Shown one piece after another: positions 1 to 7,608 of a stretch of DNA of 7,758 bases (position 1 is its first letter; every line of letters begins with the position of its first letter). The position numbers were made by a program, and so were the translations under genes. The DNA lies in the NCBI GenBank assembly GCA_023818725.1, contig JAMWBX010000049.1, forward strand, positions 1-7,758, in the 5' to 3' direction. This DNA comes from Candidatus Omnitrophota bacterium (lineage in GTDB: Bacteria; Ratteibacteria; UBA8468; B48-G9; DTJG01). The notes below the pieces were generated by a model, which had not been told where the DNA came from, made no database searches, and saw only the letters and a list, made by a program, of their open reading frames with translations.

Positions 1-1446
1 ACATATTAAATGTTTCTGGTAATACGCTTCTTCAAGACTGGCAACAACCACCTTTCCAGATTCTCTGCTTGCGTGTACAAATTTATTATCTCCTATATAA
101 ATTCCAACATGATCAATTCTTCCCTTTTTCCCGAAGAAAAGAAGGTCACCTGGCTGAATTGCGGTAACAGGAACTATTTCTCCTGTTCTTGCTTGCTGAC
201 TCGATGTTCGTGGAAGAGAAACTCCTATTGCTTCATATGCCTTCTTTGTCAATCCGGAGCAGTCAATCCCATTTTTTGAAAATCCCCCAAATCTGTATGG
301 TGTGTTCAGAAAATTCAGAGCATTTTCAACAATCCTCGATGCAGCAAGTAATCTTGACTTTGAGTTTTCTTCTTCAATTCCTGTTATGGGTGTGTCTTCT
401 TTTGTGACATCGTTGCCATTTGCAACCTGTGGTATTACCAGAGTCTGTCCAATCCTTATCTTATTGTCTGAGATGAGATTGGTTTCCTTAAGTACTGAAA
501 CGCTTATTCCAAATTTTGAAGCTATGGAGTCTATGGTATCTCCCAGTTTGACACTATAATAGATCTTTGGCGTGACCGGAACGATTGGGGTAGGATTTAT
601 GACCACAGGAGGAACCTGACGGGTTATTCTGGCAACTACGATGGTTTTACCAGGATGAATCACATTTGACTTAAGATTGTTTAAGCGTTTTATACTTGCG
701 ACTGTGGTCTCATATTTTTTAGCTATGGAGTGGAGAGACTCCCCTTTCTTCACTGTATGGTATCTATTAATGATTATTGTTGATGGCTGTTCAACCACAG
801 TGCTGCCACTTTCAAGTGTTTCTTTTATCTTTTCATCTTCTAAAGTAATAGTTTCAGGCGTGTTTAAAACGGTCGTTTGCTCCGCTTTTTTTAAGATCAG
901 TTTCTGCCCTATTGCAAGTTTGCCACCGTGAAGACCGTTTAATTTTTTTAGCTGATCTACAGATATTCCTGTTTTTCTTGAGATCGATGAAAGTGTATCA
1001 CCTTTTTTCACATAATAGACATTATTTTCAATACCATGGTTTAGCTGTTTTTTTATTTGCTCTGTCTTTTTTGTTTCTGGTTTGGTTAATGCAAGCTTTT
1101 GCCCCGGATATATTATGCCGGAGCCGAGATCGTTGTAATTCTTTAATTTTTCAACAGAAACCCCAGTTTTTTTGCTTATCGATAATAGCGTATCCCCTTT
1201 TTTTACAATATACACATCCTTTTCTTTTACCTCGTATTTTCCAACAATAATTGTTTGGCCGGGATATATGGTATTACGAGATAAGCCATTCCAGCTTTTA
1301 ATCTGCTCAACCGTCGTATTATACTTTGATGCAAGGGATGAGAGTGTTTCTCCTTTTTTTACAGTATGACGTTGGATGATCTGATTTGCAATCGCAAAGT
1401 TTATCAGTATAAGTGTGGAAAAAGTCATGGTAGCAATTTTTCTCAT
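1..1446 (-). CDS. Secreted LysM x5 - NlpC/P60 peptidoglycan endopeptidase (3' end cut by window)
   Basis: Predicted exported cell-wall hydrolase; NlpC/P60 enzymes are papain-like cysteine peptidases that cut peptide stems of peptidoglycan, and LysM domains bind its glycan. The frame is open for 482 codons to the window edge, so the C-terminus is missing. Residues 1-20 look like a signal peptide (MRK start, hydrophobic core, AIA before N21) with no lipobox cysteine. Five LysM modules start near residues 27, 78, 143, 229 and 296, each with a V-K-x-G-[DE]-[TS] opening and a PG- or IG-containing close. Charged or Pro/Val-rich linkers separate them, the longest at about 187-228 and 273-295. The NlpC/P60 domain begins near 368, with catalytic Cys396 in DCSGLT, His446 in DHVGIYIG and His458 in FVHAS as probable third residue. 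The start overlaps the cysE stop as ATGA and has a purine-rich ribosome site. Family and fold are confident; the exact bond cut is not known. Confidence 0.93.
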   Translation of the reverse strand, partial: MRKIATMTFSTLILINFAIANQIIQRHTVKKGETLSSLASKYNTTVEQIKSWNGLSRNTIYPGQTIIVGKYEVKEKDVYIVKKGDTLLSISKKTGVSVEKLKNYNDLGSGIIYPGQKLALTKPETKKTEQIKKQLNHGIENNVYYVKKGDTLSSISRKTGISVDQLKKLNGLHGGKLAIGQKLILKKAEQTTVLNTPETITLEDEKIKETLESGSTVVEQPSTIIINRYHTVKKGESLHSIAKKYETTVASIKRLNNLKSNVIHPGKTIVVARITRQVPPVVINPTPIVPVTPKIYYSVKLGDTIDSIASKFGISVSVLKETNLISDNKIRIGQTLVIPQVANGNDVTKEDTPITGIEEENSKSRLLAASRIVENALNFLNTPYRFGGFSKNGIDCSGLTKKAYEAIGVSLPRTSSQQARTGEIVPVTAIQPGDLLFFGKKGRIDHVGIYIGDNKFVHASRESGKVVVASLEEAYYQKHLIC

Positions 1447-2168
1447 TTCTCCCCCTTTTCGAGAGGTTCAAACATTTTCGATATTTCTTTTTTCTTTTCT
1501 TCAAAGTACGTATCAATTTTTGATTTCAGGCCTTCCATTCCTTCGAGGACTGAGATTCTTTCTGCAAGCCTTTCCTGTTCTTCGATGATTACGGCAAGGG
1601 CTTTTGCAAGCGGATCAGGCAATTGAGAATGCTCAAGATCAACTTTTTTTGCAACATGTAGGCCAGCAATTCTGGCCGGCACCCCCACTACCGTAGAACC
1701 AGGAGGGACATCCTTTATGACAACTGATCCTGCTCCGATTTTTGCTCCCTCTCCTATTTCTATTGCGCCCAGCACAATAGCACCTGCTCCTATTACCACA
1801 TTATTTCTTACTGTCGGGTGTCTTTTTTTCTTTTCAAGCGATGTGCCTCCAAGTACCACCCCTTGATATAATAGCACATCATCTCCGATTTCGGAAGTCT
1901 CGCCTATCACAACTCCCATACCATGGTCAATAAAGAACCTTCTGCCGATAGTGGCAGCCGGGTGAATCTCAATACCTGTTAAGAATCTGGATATATGAGA
2001 GATGAATCTCGCAAATGTTTTTGCGCCGTGCATCCACAAAAAATGGGAAATACGGTGTATCCATATCGCATGCAACCCGGGATAGCATAGCAAAACTTCA
2101 ATGACATTTTTAGCAGCCGGATCTTTTTTGAATACGGTTTGAATATCTTCTTTTATTCTCGCAATCAT
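1443..2168 (-). CDS. cysE: Serine O-acetyltransferase, short form
   Basis: Transfers acetyl from acetyl-CoA to L-serine, giving O-acetylserine for cysteine synthesis in the cytoplasm. The 241-residue protein opens with the short-form signature ([20 protein letters not shown], residues 16-35), so it lacks the long N-terminal helical domain of E. coli CysE. A left-handed beta-helix of hexapeptide repeats follows at about 68-168. Asp81-His82 ([11 protein letters not shown]) and His117 (RHPTV) match the catalytic Asp and His of the family, and a GGT loop lies at 107-109. Residues about 175-241 form a charged, probably coiled-coil tail ([15 protein letters not shown]). The start overlaps the E2 stop as ATGA. 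I see no Shine-Dalgarno sequence before it, so translation probably depends on ribosomes finishing E2. Cysteine synthase is not in the window. The identity is secure; its place behind a dehydrogenase complex is unusual. Confidence 0.95.
   Translation of the reverse strand: MIARIKEDIQTVFKKDPAAKNVIEVLLCYPGLHAIWIHRISHFLWMHGAKTFARFISHISRFLTGIEIHPAATIGRRFFIDHGMGVVIGETSEIGDDVLLYQGVVLGGTSLEKKKRHPTVRNNVVIGAGAIVLGAIEIGEGAKIGAGSVVIKDVPPGSTVVGVPARIAGLHVAKKVDLEHSQLPDPLAKALAVIIEEQERLAERISVLEGMEGLKSKIDTYFEEKKKEISKMFEPLEKGEK
1449..1455 (-). promoter_or_regulatory. Ribosome binding site of the LysM-NlpC/P60 gene
   Basis: GGGGGAG on the minus strand lies inside the final Lys-Gly-Glu codons of cysE, two bases before the ATG. 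The spacing is tight from the GAG end, but the G-run gives alternatives. Confidence 0.6.
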
Positions 2169-3346
2169 AGCAATGCCGTTGCCGGGTTTTCCATTATCAT
2201 CCTGAGCTTTTTCAAAAAGGCTCCACCATAAGCTCCATCTATCACTCTATGATCGAGGGAAAGAGTAACCCACATGGTTTTTCCTACAGTAATAATTTCA
2301 CCTGAAATAATGGGTTCCTTTTCGATGGAACCTACTGCCATTATTGCAGTTCCAGGCGGGTTGATAATTGCCTGAAACTGCATTACTCCAAACATGCCAA
2401 GATTGGTTAATACAAATCTACAATTTTCGGTATCCTTTTTTTCCAGCTGCCCTTTTCTTGCCTTATCCATCGCATTTGAACGCAAAATTGAAATTTCTTC
2501 GATGCTTTTATTCCGCAGGTCCCTCAAGACCGGAACAACCAGTCCATTTTCAGTATTTACCGCAATTCCTATGTCAATGGAATTGAACTGATGAATTTCA
2601 CCATTTATAAAAGAGGTGTTTAAAAGAGGAAAATCAGGAATTACCCTTGAAACAAAAAACAGGATAAAGTCTGTATAGGTAAAGTCCTTTCCCTGCCTAT
2701 TTGAGAGTTCCTTCATCTGTTCGATGCTATTCATATTGATTTTTGTGGATAAATAGTAATGGGGAATATTTTGCTTACTCCATGATAATCTATCTGCAAT
2801 AATTTTCCTTACAGGAGATAGCTGTTCGATCTTTTTTCCAGCTTCCATCTGTTTTTCCTTAATGTGCAAAGCATAATCTTCGACGTCTTTTTTTTCTATT
2901 CTTCCCCCTGCTTTTAAATCCGCTATATCCTTAAGGTTAATCCCCATTTCACTGGCGAGTTTTTTTGCAGCTGGACTTGCAATTATTCTGGTACTAAACT
3001 GTGTTTCTTTCTTTTCAAGGGAACCTTCTTCTGGTGGCTTCTTTTCTTTTAGTGACGCTTCTTGCTGTTTTTCTTCTTTTGCAATAGCGGGTATTTCTTC
3101 ATCCATTGAGTCTGAGATGTATCCTATTATTGTAGTAACAGGAACTGGCTTGTCAGAGCTCTGGATTAAAATCTTTCTCAAAAAGCCTTCATGTTGAGAT
3201 TCAACTTCAAAATTTGTCTTATCGCTCATGACTTCAAGAATAACTTCGCCTTTTCTGACTCTGTCCCCTTCATTCTTGAGCCATTTATTTATATAGCCTT
3301 CTTCCATTGTCTCGCCAAGTTTTGGCATGATAATTTCATAAATCAT
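2165..3346 (-). CDS. Dihydrolipoamide acyltransferase (E2) of the pyruvate/acetoin dehydrogenase complex
   Basis: Core subunit that carries the acyl group on a swinging lipoyl arm and passes it to CoA. The 393 residues show the standard order. A single lipoyl domain spans about 1-78, with the lipoylated lysine predicted at Lys43 (SDKT). A Lys/Glu-rich flexible linker covers about 80-117. The peripheral subunit-binding domain is at about 120-158 (ASPAAKKLA, then [12 protein letters not shown]). A second linker precedes the catalytic domain at about 175-393, which ends with the His366/Asp370 active-site motif HRVIDG. Length fits a one-lipoyl E2 such as B. subtilis AcoC, and differs from the hydrolase-fold AcoC of Pseudomonas. 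The start has a strong GGAGG seven bases upstream and overlaps the E1-beta stop; the stop overlaps the cysE start. Acyl specificity cannot be read from sequence, so acoC or pdhC are both possible names. No E3 gene lies nearby in the window. Confidence 0.93.
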   Translation of the reverse strand: MIYEIIMPKLGETMEEGYINKWLKNEGDRVRKGEVILEVMSDKTNFEVESQHEGFLRKILIQSSDKPVPVTTIIGYISDSMDEEIPAIAKEEKQQEASLKEKKPPEEGSLEKKETQFSTRIIASPAAKKLASEMGINLKDIADLKAGGRIEKKDVEDYALHIKEKQMEAGKKIEQLSPVRKIIADRLSWSKQNIPHYYLSTKINMNSIEQMKELSNRQGKDFTYTDFILFFVSRVIPDFPLLNTSFINGEIHQFNSIDIGIAVNTENGLVVPVLRDLRNKSIEEISILRSNAMDKARKGQLEKKDTENCRFVLTNLGMFGVMQFQAIINPPGTAIMAVGSIEKEPIISGEIITVGKTMWVTLSLDHRVIDGAYGGAFLKKLRMIMENPATALL

Positions 3347-4317
3347 TTCATTACCTCCATTATTCCCTGAACAATGGTTTCAACAGATGGTATTGCAAGG
3401 CTTTCAAGGTTCGGTGCTTTTGGCATCGGAACGTCGGCTCCAGCAACTCTTTTCACAGGTGCATCAAGATAGTCAAAGCATTCTTCTACAACAGTCATTC
3501 CGATCTCTGCACCAGCCCCGGCAGTTTTAGTGTCCTCTTCCACAATCACTACTCTGTTGGTTTTCATTACTGAATTTTTTATCGTGGTTTTATCAAGAGG
3601 AAGAAGAGTGCGCAGATCAACTACTTCAACACTGATTCCATCCTTTTCCAGAATCTCTGCCGCCTTCAATGAAAATAGAAGCATCCGAGAGTATGTGAGA
3701 ACTGTTACATCGTTACCTGTTCTTTTTATATCAGCAACGCCTATTGGAACAAGATACTCATTTTCCGGAACAAATCCTTTTGTGTTATAAAGCATTTTGT
3801 GCTCGATAAAGACAACCGGATTATTATCACGGATTGAGCTTTTTAAAAGGCCCTTGGCATCTGCCGGGGTTGCGGGCATAACGACTTTTATCCCTGGTAT
3901 ATGCATTAGCCATGCTTCCAGACTTTGTGAGTGATGGGCTCCCAGTGTTCTTCCTGCACCTCCTTCAGTTCTTATTGTAAGTGGCACAGTACATTTACCC
4001 CCAAACATATATCTTATCTTTGCAACCTGGTTGTTCAGCTGATCCATACATAGACCTATAAAATCAATGTACATTATTTCAACCACTGGTCTGTAACCCA
4101 AAAGCGCACTTCCAAGACCAGCCCCTACAATTGCTGCTTCAGAGATAGGAGTATCCCTTACTCTTTCTTCGCCATACTTGTTCAATAGGCCACTGGTGAC
4201 TCCATATGCACCACCATAGATTGCAATGTCCTCGCCCATCAGGAAAACTTTTTCATCTCTTGCCATTTCTTCATCGAGTGCTTCGTTTAAAGCCTGGCGA
4301 TATGTAATTTCTCTCAC
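3343..4317 (-). CDS. acoB: Thiamine-dependent dehydrogenase E1 component, beta subunit (acetoin/pyruvate type)
   Basis: Pairs with the E1-alpha gene upstream to form the alpha2beta2 E1 that decarboxylates or cleaves the substrate on thiamine diphosphate and acylates E2 lipoate. From the chosen GTG start it has 324 residues, normal for the family. It opens REITYRQALNEAL. It has the MGEDI motif at 27-31, Glu60 in SEAAIVG (position of the glutamate that activates the cofactor pyrimidine), and AHHSQSLEAWL at about 127-137. The C-terminal transketolase-like domain begins near 200. A longer reading from a GTG at 4323 is open, but that codon overlaps AGGAG, whereas AGGAG stands five bases before the GTG at 4317; the shorter form also matches the usual family N-terminus. 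The gene lies 11 bases after E1-alpha and its stop overlaps the E2 start. The name acoB is preferred over pdhB only because E1-alpha looks AcoA-like. Confidence 0.92.
   Translation of the reverse strand: MREITYRQALNEALDEEMARDEKVFLMGEDIAIYGGAYGVTSGLLNKYGEERVRDTPISEAAIVGAGLGSALLGYRPVVEIMYIDFIGLCMDQLNNQVAKIRYMFGGKCTVPLTIRTEGGAGRTLGAHHSQSLEAWLMHIPGIKVVMPATPADAKGLLKSSIRDNNPVVFIEHKMLYNTKGFVPENEYLVPIGVADIKRTGNDVTVLTYSRMLLFSLKAAEILEKDGISVEVVDLRTLLPLDKTTIKNSVMKTNRVVIVEEDTKTAGAGAEIGMTVVEECFDYLDAPVKRVAGADVPMPKAPNLESLAIPSVETIVQGIMEVMK
3354..3358 (-). promoter_or_regulatory. Ribosome binding site of the E2 gene
   Basis: GGAGG on the minus strand lies within the last E1-beta codons, seven bases before the E2 ATG, so E2 can load its own ribosomes despite overlapping the E1-beta stop. 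Confidence 0.75.
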
Positions 4318-4322
4318 GATCA

Positions 4323-4327
4323 CTCCT
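4323..4327 (-). promoter_or_regulatory. Ribosome binding site that fixes the E1-beta start
   Basis: AGGAG on the minus strand ends five bases before the GTG at 4317. It overlaps the other in-frame GTG at 4323, which therefore could not use it. Confidence 0.75.
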
Positions 4328-4328
4328 T

Positions 4329-5291
4329 TTAAACATAAAGATCGGTATAAAGTTCTTCGGGTTCAGGCAACGGACTTTTTATAGCAAAATCTGTTGCTTC
4401 TTCAATTGCTTTTGCTACAGTTGCTTCAATCTCTCTGACTTCTTTTTCAGTCAGCCACCCTTCTTTTATACACCGTTGTGCAAAGTTAATTATCGGATCT
4501 CTATCTCTATAGGATTTTTCCTCTTCTTTTGTTCTATAAACACGTGGATCGCTTCTGCTGTGACCATAATAGCGATAAGCATTGCAAACAACAAAACACG
4601 GTCCGTTACCTTTTCTGACGTAATCGATCCATCTGATTGCAGCTTCTTTTACAGCAATTACATCCATGCCGTCGACTATTTCAGAGGGCATATCATAGGC
4701 ATCAGCCCTCTTACGCAAATCCTTTACCGAGCAGGCACGATTTATGCATACGCTCATTGCATAAAGGTTGTTCTCACACAAAAAAATAACAGGAAGTTTC
4801 CACAAAGATGCCATGTTCATGCATTCATGCGTTATTCCATTATTAAGAGCGCCGTCGCCGAAGAAACATACAACTATTCTTGAGCTTTTCTGCATTTTAA
4901 GTGCAAGAGCTGCGCCTGTTGCTATACCAAGTCCACCTCCAACAATACCATTGGCCCCAAGATTGCCTTTATTCAGATCAGCAAGATGAAGGGATCCACC
5001 TTTTCCTTTGCAGACCCCGGTTTTTTTCCCAAGGATTTCTGCCATCAGGGCGTTAAGGTCGCCATCTTTTGCTATTGCGTGGCCATGACCGCGATGCGTA
5101 CTTGTTATGTAGTCGTCATGGTTCAGACTGGAAATTACGCCGACAGCAATAGCTTCCATTCCCGCATACAGATGAGAACCCCCTTCGGCAATATTTTTTG
5201 AAAGAAGATCCATGATTTTGTCTTCAAATTGCCTGATCTCCATCATTTGCTGCAACATATCTTGCGCTTCTTTTTTTGACGGTTTGTACAT
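4329..5291 (-). CDS. acoA: Thiamine-dependent dehydrogenase E1 component, alpha subunit (acetoin/pyruvate type)
   Basis: Binds thiamine diphosphate with E1-beta and catalyses the first step of a 2-oxoacid or acetoin dehydrogenase complex. The 320 residues match short AcoA/PdhA-type alpha subunits. HLYAGMEAIAVGV lies at about 40-52, STHRGHGHAIAK at 64-75, and the KGKGGS segment at 95-100 leads into GANGIVGGG at 112-120. The cofactor motif is GDG at 145-147 followed 26 residues later by Asn174-Asn175. The active-site loop GHSRSDPRVYRTKEEE is at about 243-258. STHRGHGH and the CKGKGGS...GANGIVGGG segment strongly resemble B. subtilis AcoA as I recall it, but pyruvate dehydrogenase alpha subunits share most of this. 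The protein has nine cysteines, two in VCINRAC, which is many for the family. The ribosome site AAAGGGG is four bases before the ATG. The gene sits 17 bases after the zinc dehydrogenase, suggesting one transcript. Confidence 0.92.
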   Translation of the reverse strand: MYKPSKKEAQDMLQQMMEIRQFEDKIMDLLSKNIAEGGSHLYAGMEAIAVGVISSLNHDDYITSTHRGHGHAIAKDGDLNALMAEILGKKTGVCKGKGGSLHLADLNKGNLGANGIVGGGLGIATGAALALKMQKSSRIVVCFFGDGALNNGITHECMNMASLWKLPVIFLCENNLYAMSVCINRACSVKDLRKRADAYDMPSEIVDGMDVIAVKEAAIRWIDYVRKGNGPCFVVCNAYRYYGHSRSDPRVYRTKEEEKSYRDRDPIINFAQRCIKEGWLTEKEVREIEATVAKAIEEATDFAIKSPLPEPEELYTDLYV

Positions 5292-5295
5292 ATAT

Positions 5296-5302
5296 CCCCT
5301 TT
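5296..5302 (-). promoter_or_regulatory. Ribosome binding site of the E1-alpha gene
   Basis: AAAGGGG on the minus strand in the short gap after the zinc dehydrogenase, four bases before the ATG at 5291; it supports that start. Confidence 0.6.
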
Positions 5303-5307
5303 CATTA

Positions 5308-6345
5308 TTAAGGATTGATGACTATTTTCATGACCTTTCTTTCTTCAGCCTCCCTTAATCCTTCTAAAACTTGATCGAGTTTCATTTTTTTGCTGATATA
5401 GTTATTTATTTTGATCCTTCCTGAAGCAATTAATTCAAGGGCCATCTGATTGTGCAGAGGAGTTGAACCGTGAGTTCCTGTGATGAAGCTTTCTCCATAA
5501 TGAAGGACATTCGTGTTCAGCCTTGCGAAAGGCGATTCCTTCGGCAGTCCTCCAAAAAAATTGATTGAACCTCTTTTCGCAACCAGTTCAAGTGATTGCT
5601 CCTGAGCTTCAGCGGAACCGACGGCTACAATCACTCTGTCAGCCATTCTTCCATCGGTTATTTCCGCGACAAACTTCTTAAGGTCTTTTTCTTTTGAATT
5701 TACAGTTATTGCACCTGTGAAAGCGGCCATGTCAATACGCTGCTGAACGACATCGGCGAGAATAACCTTTGTGGCGCCCGTATTTTTTGCCAGTTCCGCA
5801 TGAAGACATCCAATAGGTCCTGCTCCGAGAATCAAAACTGTATCTCCAACCTCAACCCTGCTCAGTTGTTGTCCGTTAATTACACAGGCGAGAGGTTCTG
5901 CAAGGGATGCCTGGTCGAAATTTACACTTTCAGGAATCTTGTTCACACAGCCATTTCTTATGGCAATCTCAGGTACGATCATATATTCTGCAAATCCACC
6001 ATCAAAATGATATCCTATGGCTTTCAGATTATCGCACATTGATTGCCATCCTTTTCTACAGTAATAACATTGTCCGCATGGGATGGCGGGTGCAACTGCA
6101 ACCCTATCACCCTCTATGTATTGCTCAACATCCGTGCCGACTTTCTCAATTATTCCGCTCAGTTCATGTCCGGTGACTCTTGGAAAGACGATATGCTTGT
6201 GCCCATGATGAAAAACTTTTATATCGGTTCCACATATCGCACAGCTTTTTACCTTCAGAAGAATCTCACCTTTTTTCGGCGATGGGATGTCTCTTTCTAA
6301 TATCTCAAGGTTTTCAATGTCCTTAAGTACGGCTGCCTTTGGCAT
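5308..6345 (-). CDS. Zinc-dependent medium-chain alcohol/polyol dehydrogenase
   Basis: Predicted NAD(P)-linked oxidoreductase acting on a secondary alcohol or polyol. The 345 residues carry both zinc sites of the MDR family. Catalytic-site residues are Cys38 (CGTD), His60-Glu61 (GHE) and probably Glu150 (AEPLACV). The structural zinc is held by Cys90, Cys93, Cys96 and Cys104. The Rossmann motif GAGPIG is at 174-179, with Asp198 at the end of the second strand, which usually favours NAD over NADP. Relatives include sorbitol/L-iditol, threonine and 2,3-butanediol dehydrogenases, and the sequence alone does not choose between them. Placement next to acoA/acoB-like genes resembles the Pseudomonas arrangement in which butanediol dehydrogenase feeds acetoin to the complex; the mtlD gene upstream instead points to sugar alcohols. 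The ATG has GGAG seven bases upstream. A promoter-like sequence lies in the 37-base gap before it. Confidence 0.9.
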   Translation of the reverse strand: MPKAAVLKDIENLEILERDIPSPKKGEILLKVKSCAICGTDIKVFHHGHKHIVFPRVTGHELSGIIEKVGTDVEQYIEGDRVAVAPAIPCGQCYYCRKGWQSMCDNLKAIGYHFDGGFAEYMIVPEIAIRNGCVNKIPESVNFDQASLAEPLACVINGQQLSRVEVGDTVLILGAGPIGCLHAELAKNTGATKVILADVVQQRIDMAAFTGAITVNSKEKDLKKFVAEITDGRMADRVIVAVGSAEAQEQSLELVAKRGSINFFGGLPKESPFARLNTNVLHYGESFITGTHGSTPLHNQMALELIASGRIKINNYISKKMKLDQVLEGLREAEERKVMKIVINP

Positions 6346-6352
6346 CTATTAG

Positions 6353-6356
6353 CTCC
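6353..6356 (-). promoter_or_regulatory. Ribosome binding site of the zinc dehydrogenase gene
   Basis: GGAG on the minus strand, seven bases before the ATG at 6345; it supports that start. Confidence 0.65.
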
Positions 6357-6381
6357 GTAATGTGAAAAAAAATACCTATAT

Positions 6382-6409
6382 ATTATAACATTTTATCCCT
6401 GACCTTCAA
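6382..6409 (-). promoter_or_regulatory. Candidate sigma-70 promoter with extended -10 for the zinc dehydrogenase operon
   Basis: On the minus strand TTGAAG (6409-6404) is followed after 16 bases by a perfect TATAAT (6387-6382). TG-T stands directly before it, giving the extended -10 form TGnTATAAT. Transcription would begin near 6375, leaving about 30 bases before the dehydrogenase ATG, with GGAG inside the leader. The -35 box is only a 4/6 match and the -10 overlaps the mtlD stop codon, so this is a prediction from pattern alone. Confidence 0.5.
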
Positions 6410-7564
6410 AAAATTGAGACACTTATCCTTTATAAGCCTATATAGATTATCCTGGTCTGATAGGCCTGAGATGTTCTTTAGTATATAGTCTACTCCTTGA
6501 TTTTCCAGAAGATGTTTCAAATTCTGGCTCTCAGGATCTGATGGTTCATCATAATAAATGCATAGCGCAGCAAAAAGACTCACATATTCGGGCATGATAT
6601 TTTGTTCCTGACATAGTTTTGCAGCACCGATGATTCTGTCGTTTGATCCAAGTTTTCTTATTGGTTCTCTTGCCACCCTTGTTACAGTATCTCCGAGTCC
6701 TTTATTTGAAAACCTGGAAAGCAAATCGTTATAATAATCATCTATCTCCTTTAAAGAAACATTGTATCTTTTGTTTATCGCCTGTTTTATTTCGGCATAT
6801 GCCTTCTGAACCAGGTCCCTTATTTTTTTATCTGCGACGGATTGCCATATATATGTGTAACCCTTTTTATGTCCTGCATAAGCAAATGCGGCATGGCTAA
6901 AGTTGTGTATGTATATTTTCATTGCCTCATAGGTCTCAATGTTTTCTACAAACTGAAATCCTTTTACTTCAGGTAATATTCCTTTGAACATATTTTTTGC
7001 GACGGGCATTGTGCTATACGGTTCTGCAAGTACAATCAGAGGATACTGTTTTTTTAGTTCTTCTGGCACAATTGGAATCATTCTTCCAAGAACTGTTTCC
7101 ACCAATCCTACTTTTTTTTCAAAATAATCTATTGCAAAAGGAGAAAGAACCTCGGTTATCCATTGTTTCAAGGTCCTTGAGGCATCTTTCATATTTTCCC
7201 CAATTATAATATCGATGCATGAAGATGGATTGAAGACCCCTTTGTCTTCAATTATATCTTTAAAGATTCCTACCAGGTTTTTTACATTGTTAACGCCGAC
7301 AGAAAAACTTATAAGGCTAACATTTTTTGCGGCTTGCAGGATTTTTTCTTTTTCGGTAATCTTAATTCCTGAGACATTTTTTATGGTTAGTTTTTCAATA
7401 TCTTTGCCTACAAGCCATAGCGGATACTGATTTTTATTGTTGAGGGTTTCTACCACAGACTCAACAATGTCAACAAAAATAATGTGATATCCGGACTGGT
7501 AATAAAGTTGTCCGAAGAAGCCCCTTCCAATGTTTCCTGCACCAAAGTGAATCACATTTTTCAT
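6383..7564 (-). CDS. mtlD: Mannitol-1-phosphate 5-dehydrogenase
   Basis: Interconverts mannitol 1-phosphate and fructose 6-phosphate with NAD, as a member of the polyol-specific long-chain dehydrogenases. The 393 residues compare well with about 382 in E. coli MtlD. The N-terminal Rossmann fold opens with HFGAGNIGRGF (6-16), and ENMKDAS is at 123-129. The family catalytic signature K-x4-N-x2-H is present as Lys216, Asn221 and His224. A conserved C-terminal segment REPIRKLGSNDRIIGAA is at 299-315. The chosen ATG puts the nucleotide fold at the very N-terminus; a longer reading to 7690 would run antisense through the tRNA gene and is rejected. No clear Shine-Dalgarno sequence precedes the ATG. 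No mannitol phosphotransferase gene is visible, so the direction (mannitol use, or mannitol formation as a compatible solute) is open. Other phosphopolyol substrates of this family cannot be excluded. Confidence 0.93.
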   Translation of the reverse strand: MKNVIHFGAGNIGRGFFGQLYYQSGYHIIFVDIVESVVETLNNKNQYPLWLVGKDIEKLTIKNVSGIKITEKEKILQAAKNVSLISFSVGVNNVKNLVGIFKDIIEDKGVFNPSSCIDIIIGENMKDASRTLKQWITEVLSPFAIDYFEKKVGLVETVLGRMIPIVPEELKKQYPLIVLAEPYSTMPVAKNMFKGILPEVKGFQFVENIETYEAMKIYIHNFSHAAFAYAGHKKGYTYIWQSVADKKIRDLVQKAYAEIKQAINKRYNVSLKEIDDYYNDLLSRFSNKGLGDTVTRVAREPIRKLGSNDRIIGAAKLCQEQNIMPEYVSLFAALCIYYDEPSDPESQNLKHLLENQGVDYILKNISGLSDQDNLYRLIKDKCLNFLKVRDKML

Positions 7565-7598
7565 GTTTGATTGTTTTATGTTATCATCTGTTTCTATG

Positions 7599-7608
7599 CC
7601 TTGCAAGG
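7599..7608. promoter_or_regulatory. Perfect 10-bp palindrome, possible operator
   Basis: CCTTGCAAGG is self-complementary. It would cover the predicted mtlD start point and lie just upstream of the -10 box for the tRNA, a place where a bound protein could affect either promoter. Palindromes of this length do occur by chance, and no regulator gene is in the window. Confidence 0.25.

Noticed and set aside
912..1250. 112-residue plus-strand frame rich in Phe/Leu, resembling a membrane protein
   Set aside because: The hydrophobic composition comes from reading the complement of Lys/Glu-rich LysM codons; the minus strand carries a coherent multi-domain protein.
1..1446. Nucleotide direct repeats (G-T-A/G-A-rich blocks) as a DNA-level repeat array
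   Set aside because: They are the in-frame openings of the LysM modules and are explained by protein domain repetition.
1319..1516. 65-residue basic minus-strand frame across the cysE/LysM junction
   Set aside because: It is the other reading frame of two well-supported genes; its Lys/Arg content follows from A-rich codons.
4476..4883. 135-residue plus-strand frame opposite E1-alpha
   Set aside because: Antisense shadow of a conserved enzyme gene, with no ribosome site or recognisable domain.
6346..6382. Terminator between mtlD and the zinc dehydrogenase
   Set aside because: There is a run of eight T on the minus strand but no GC-rich hairpin before it.
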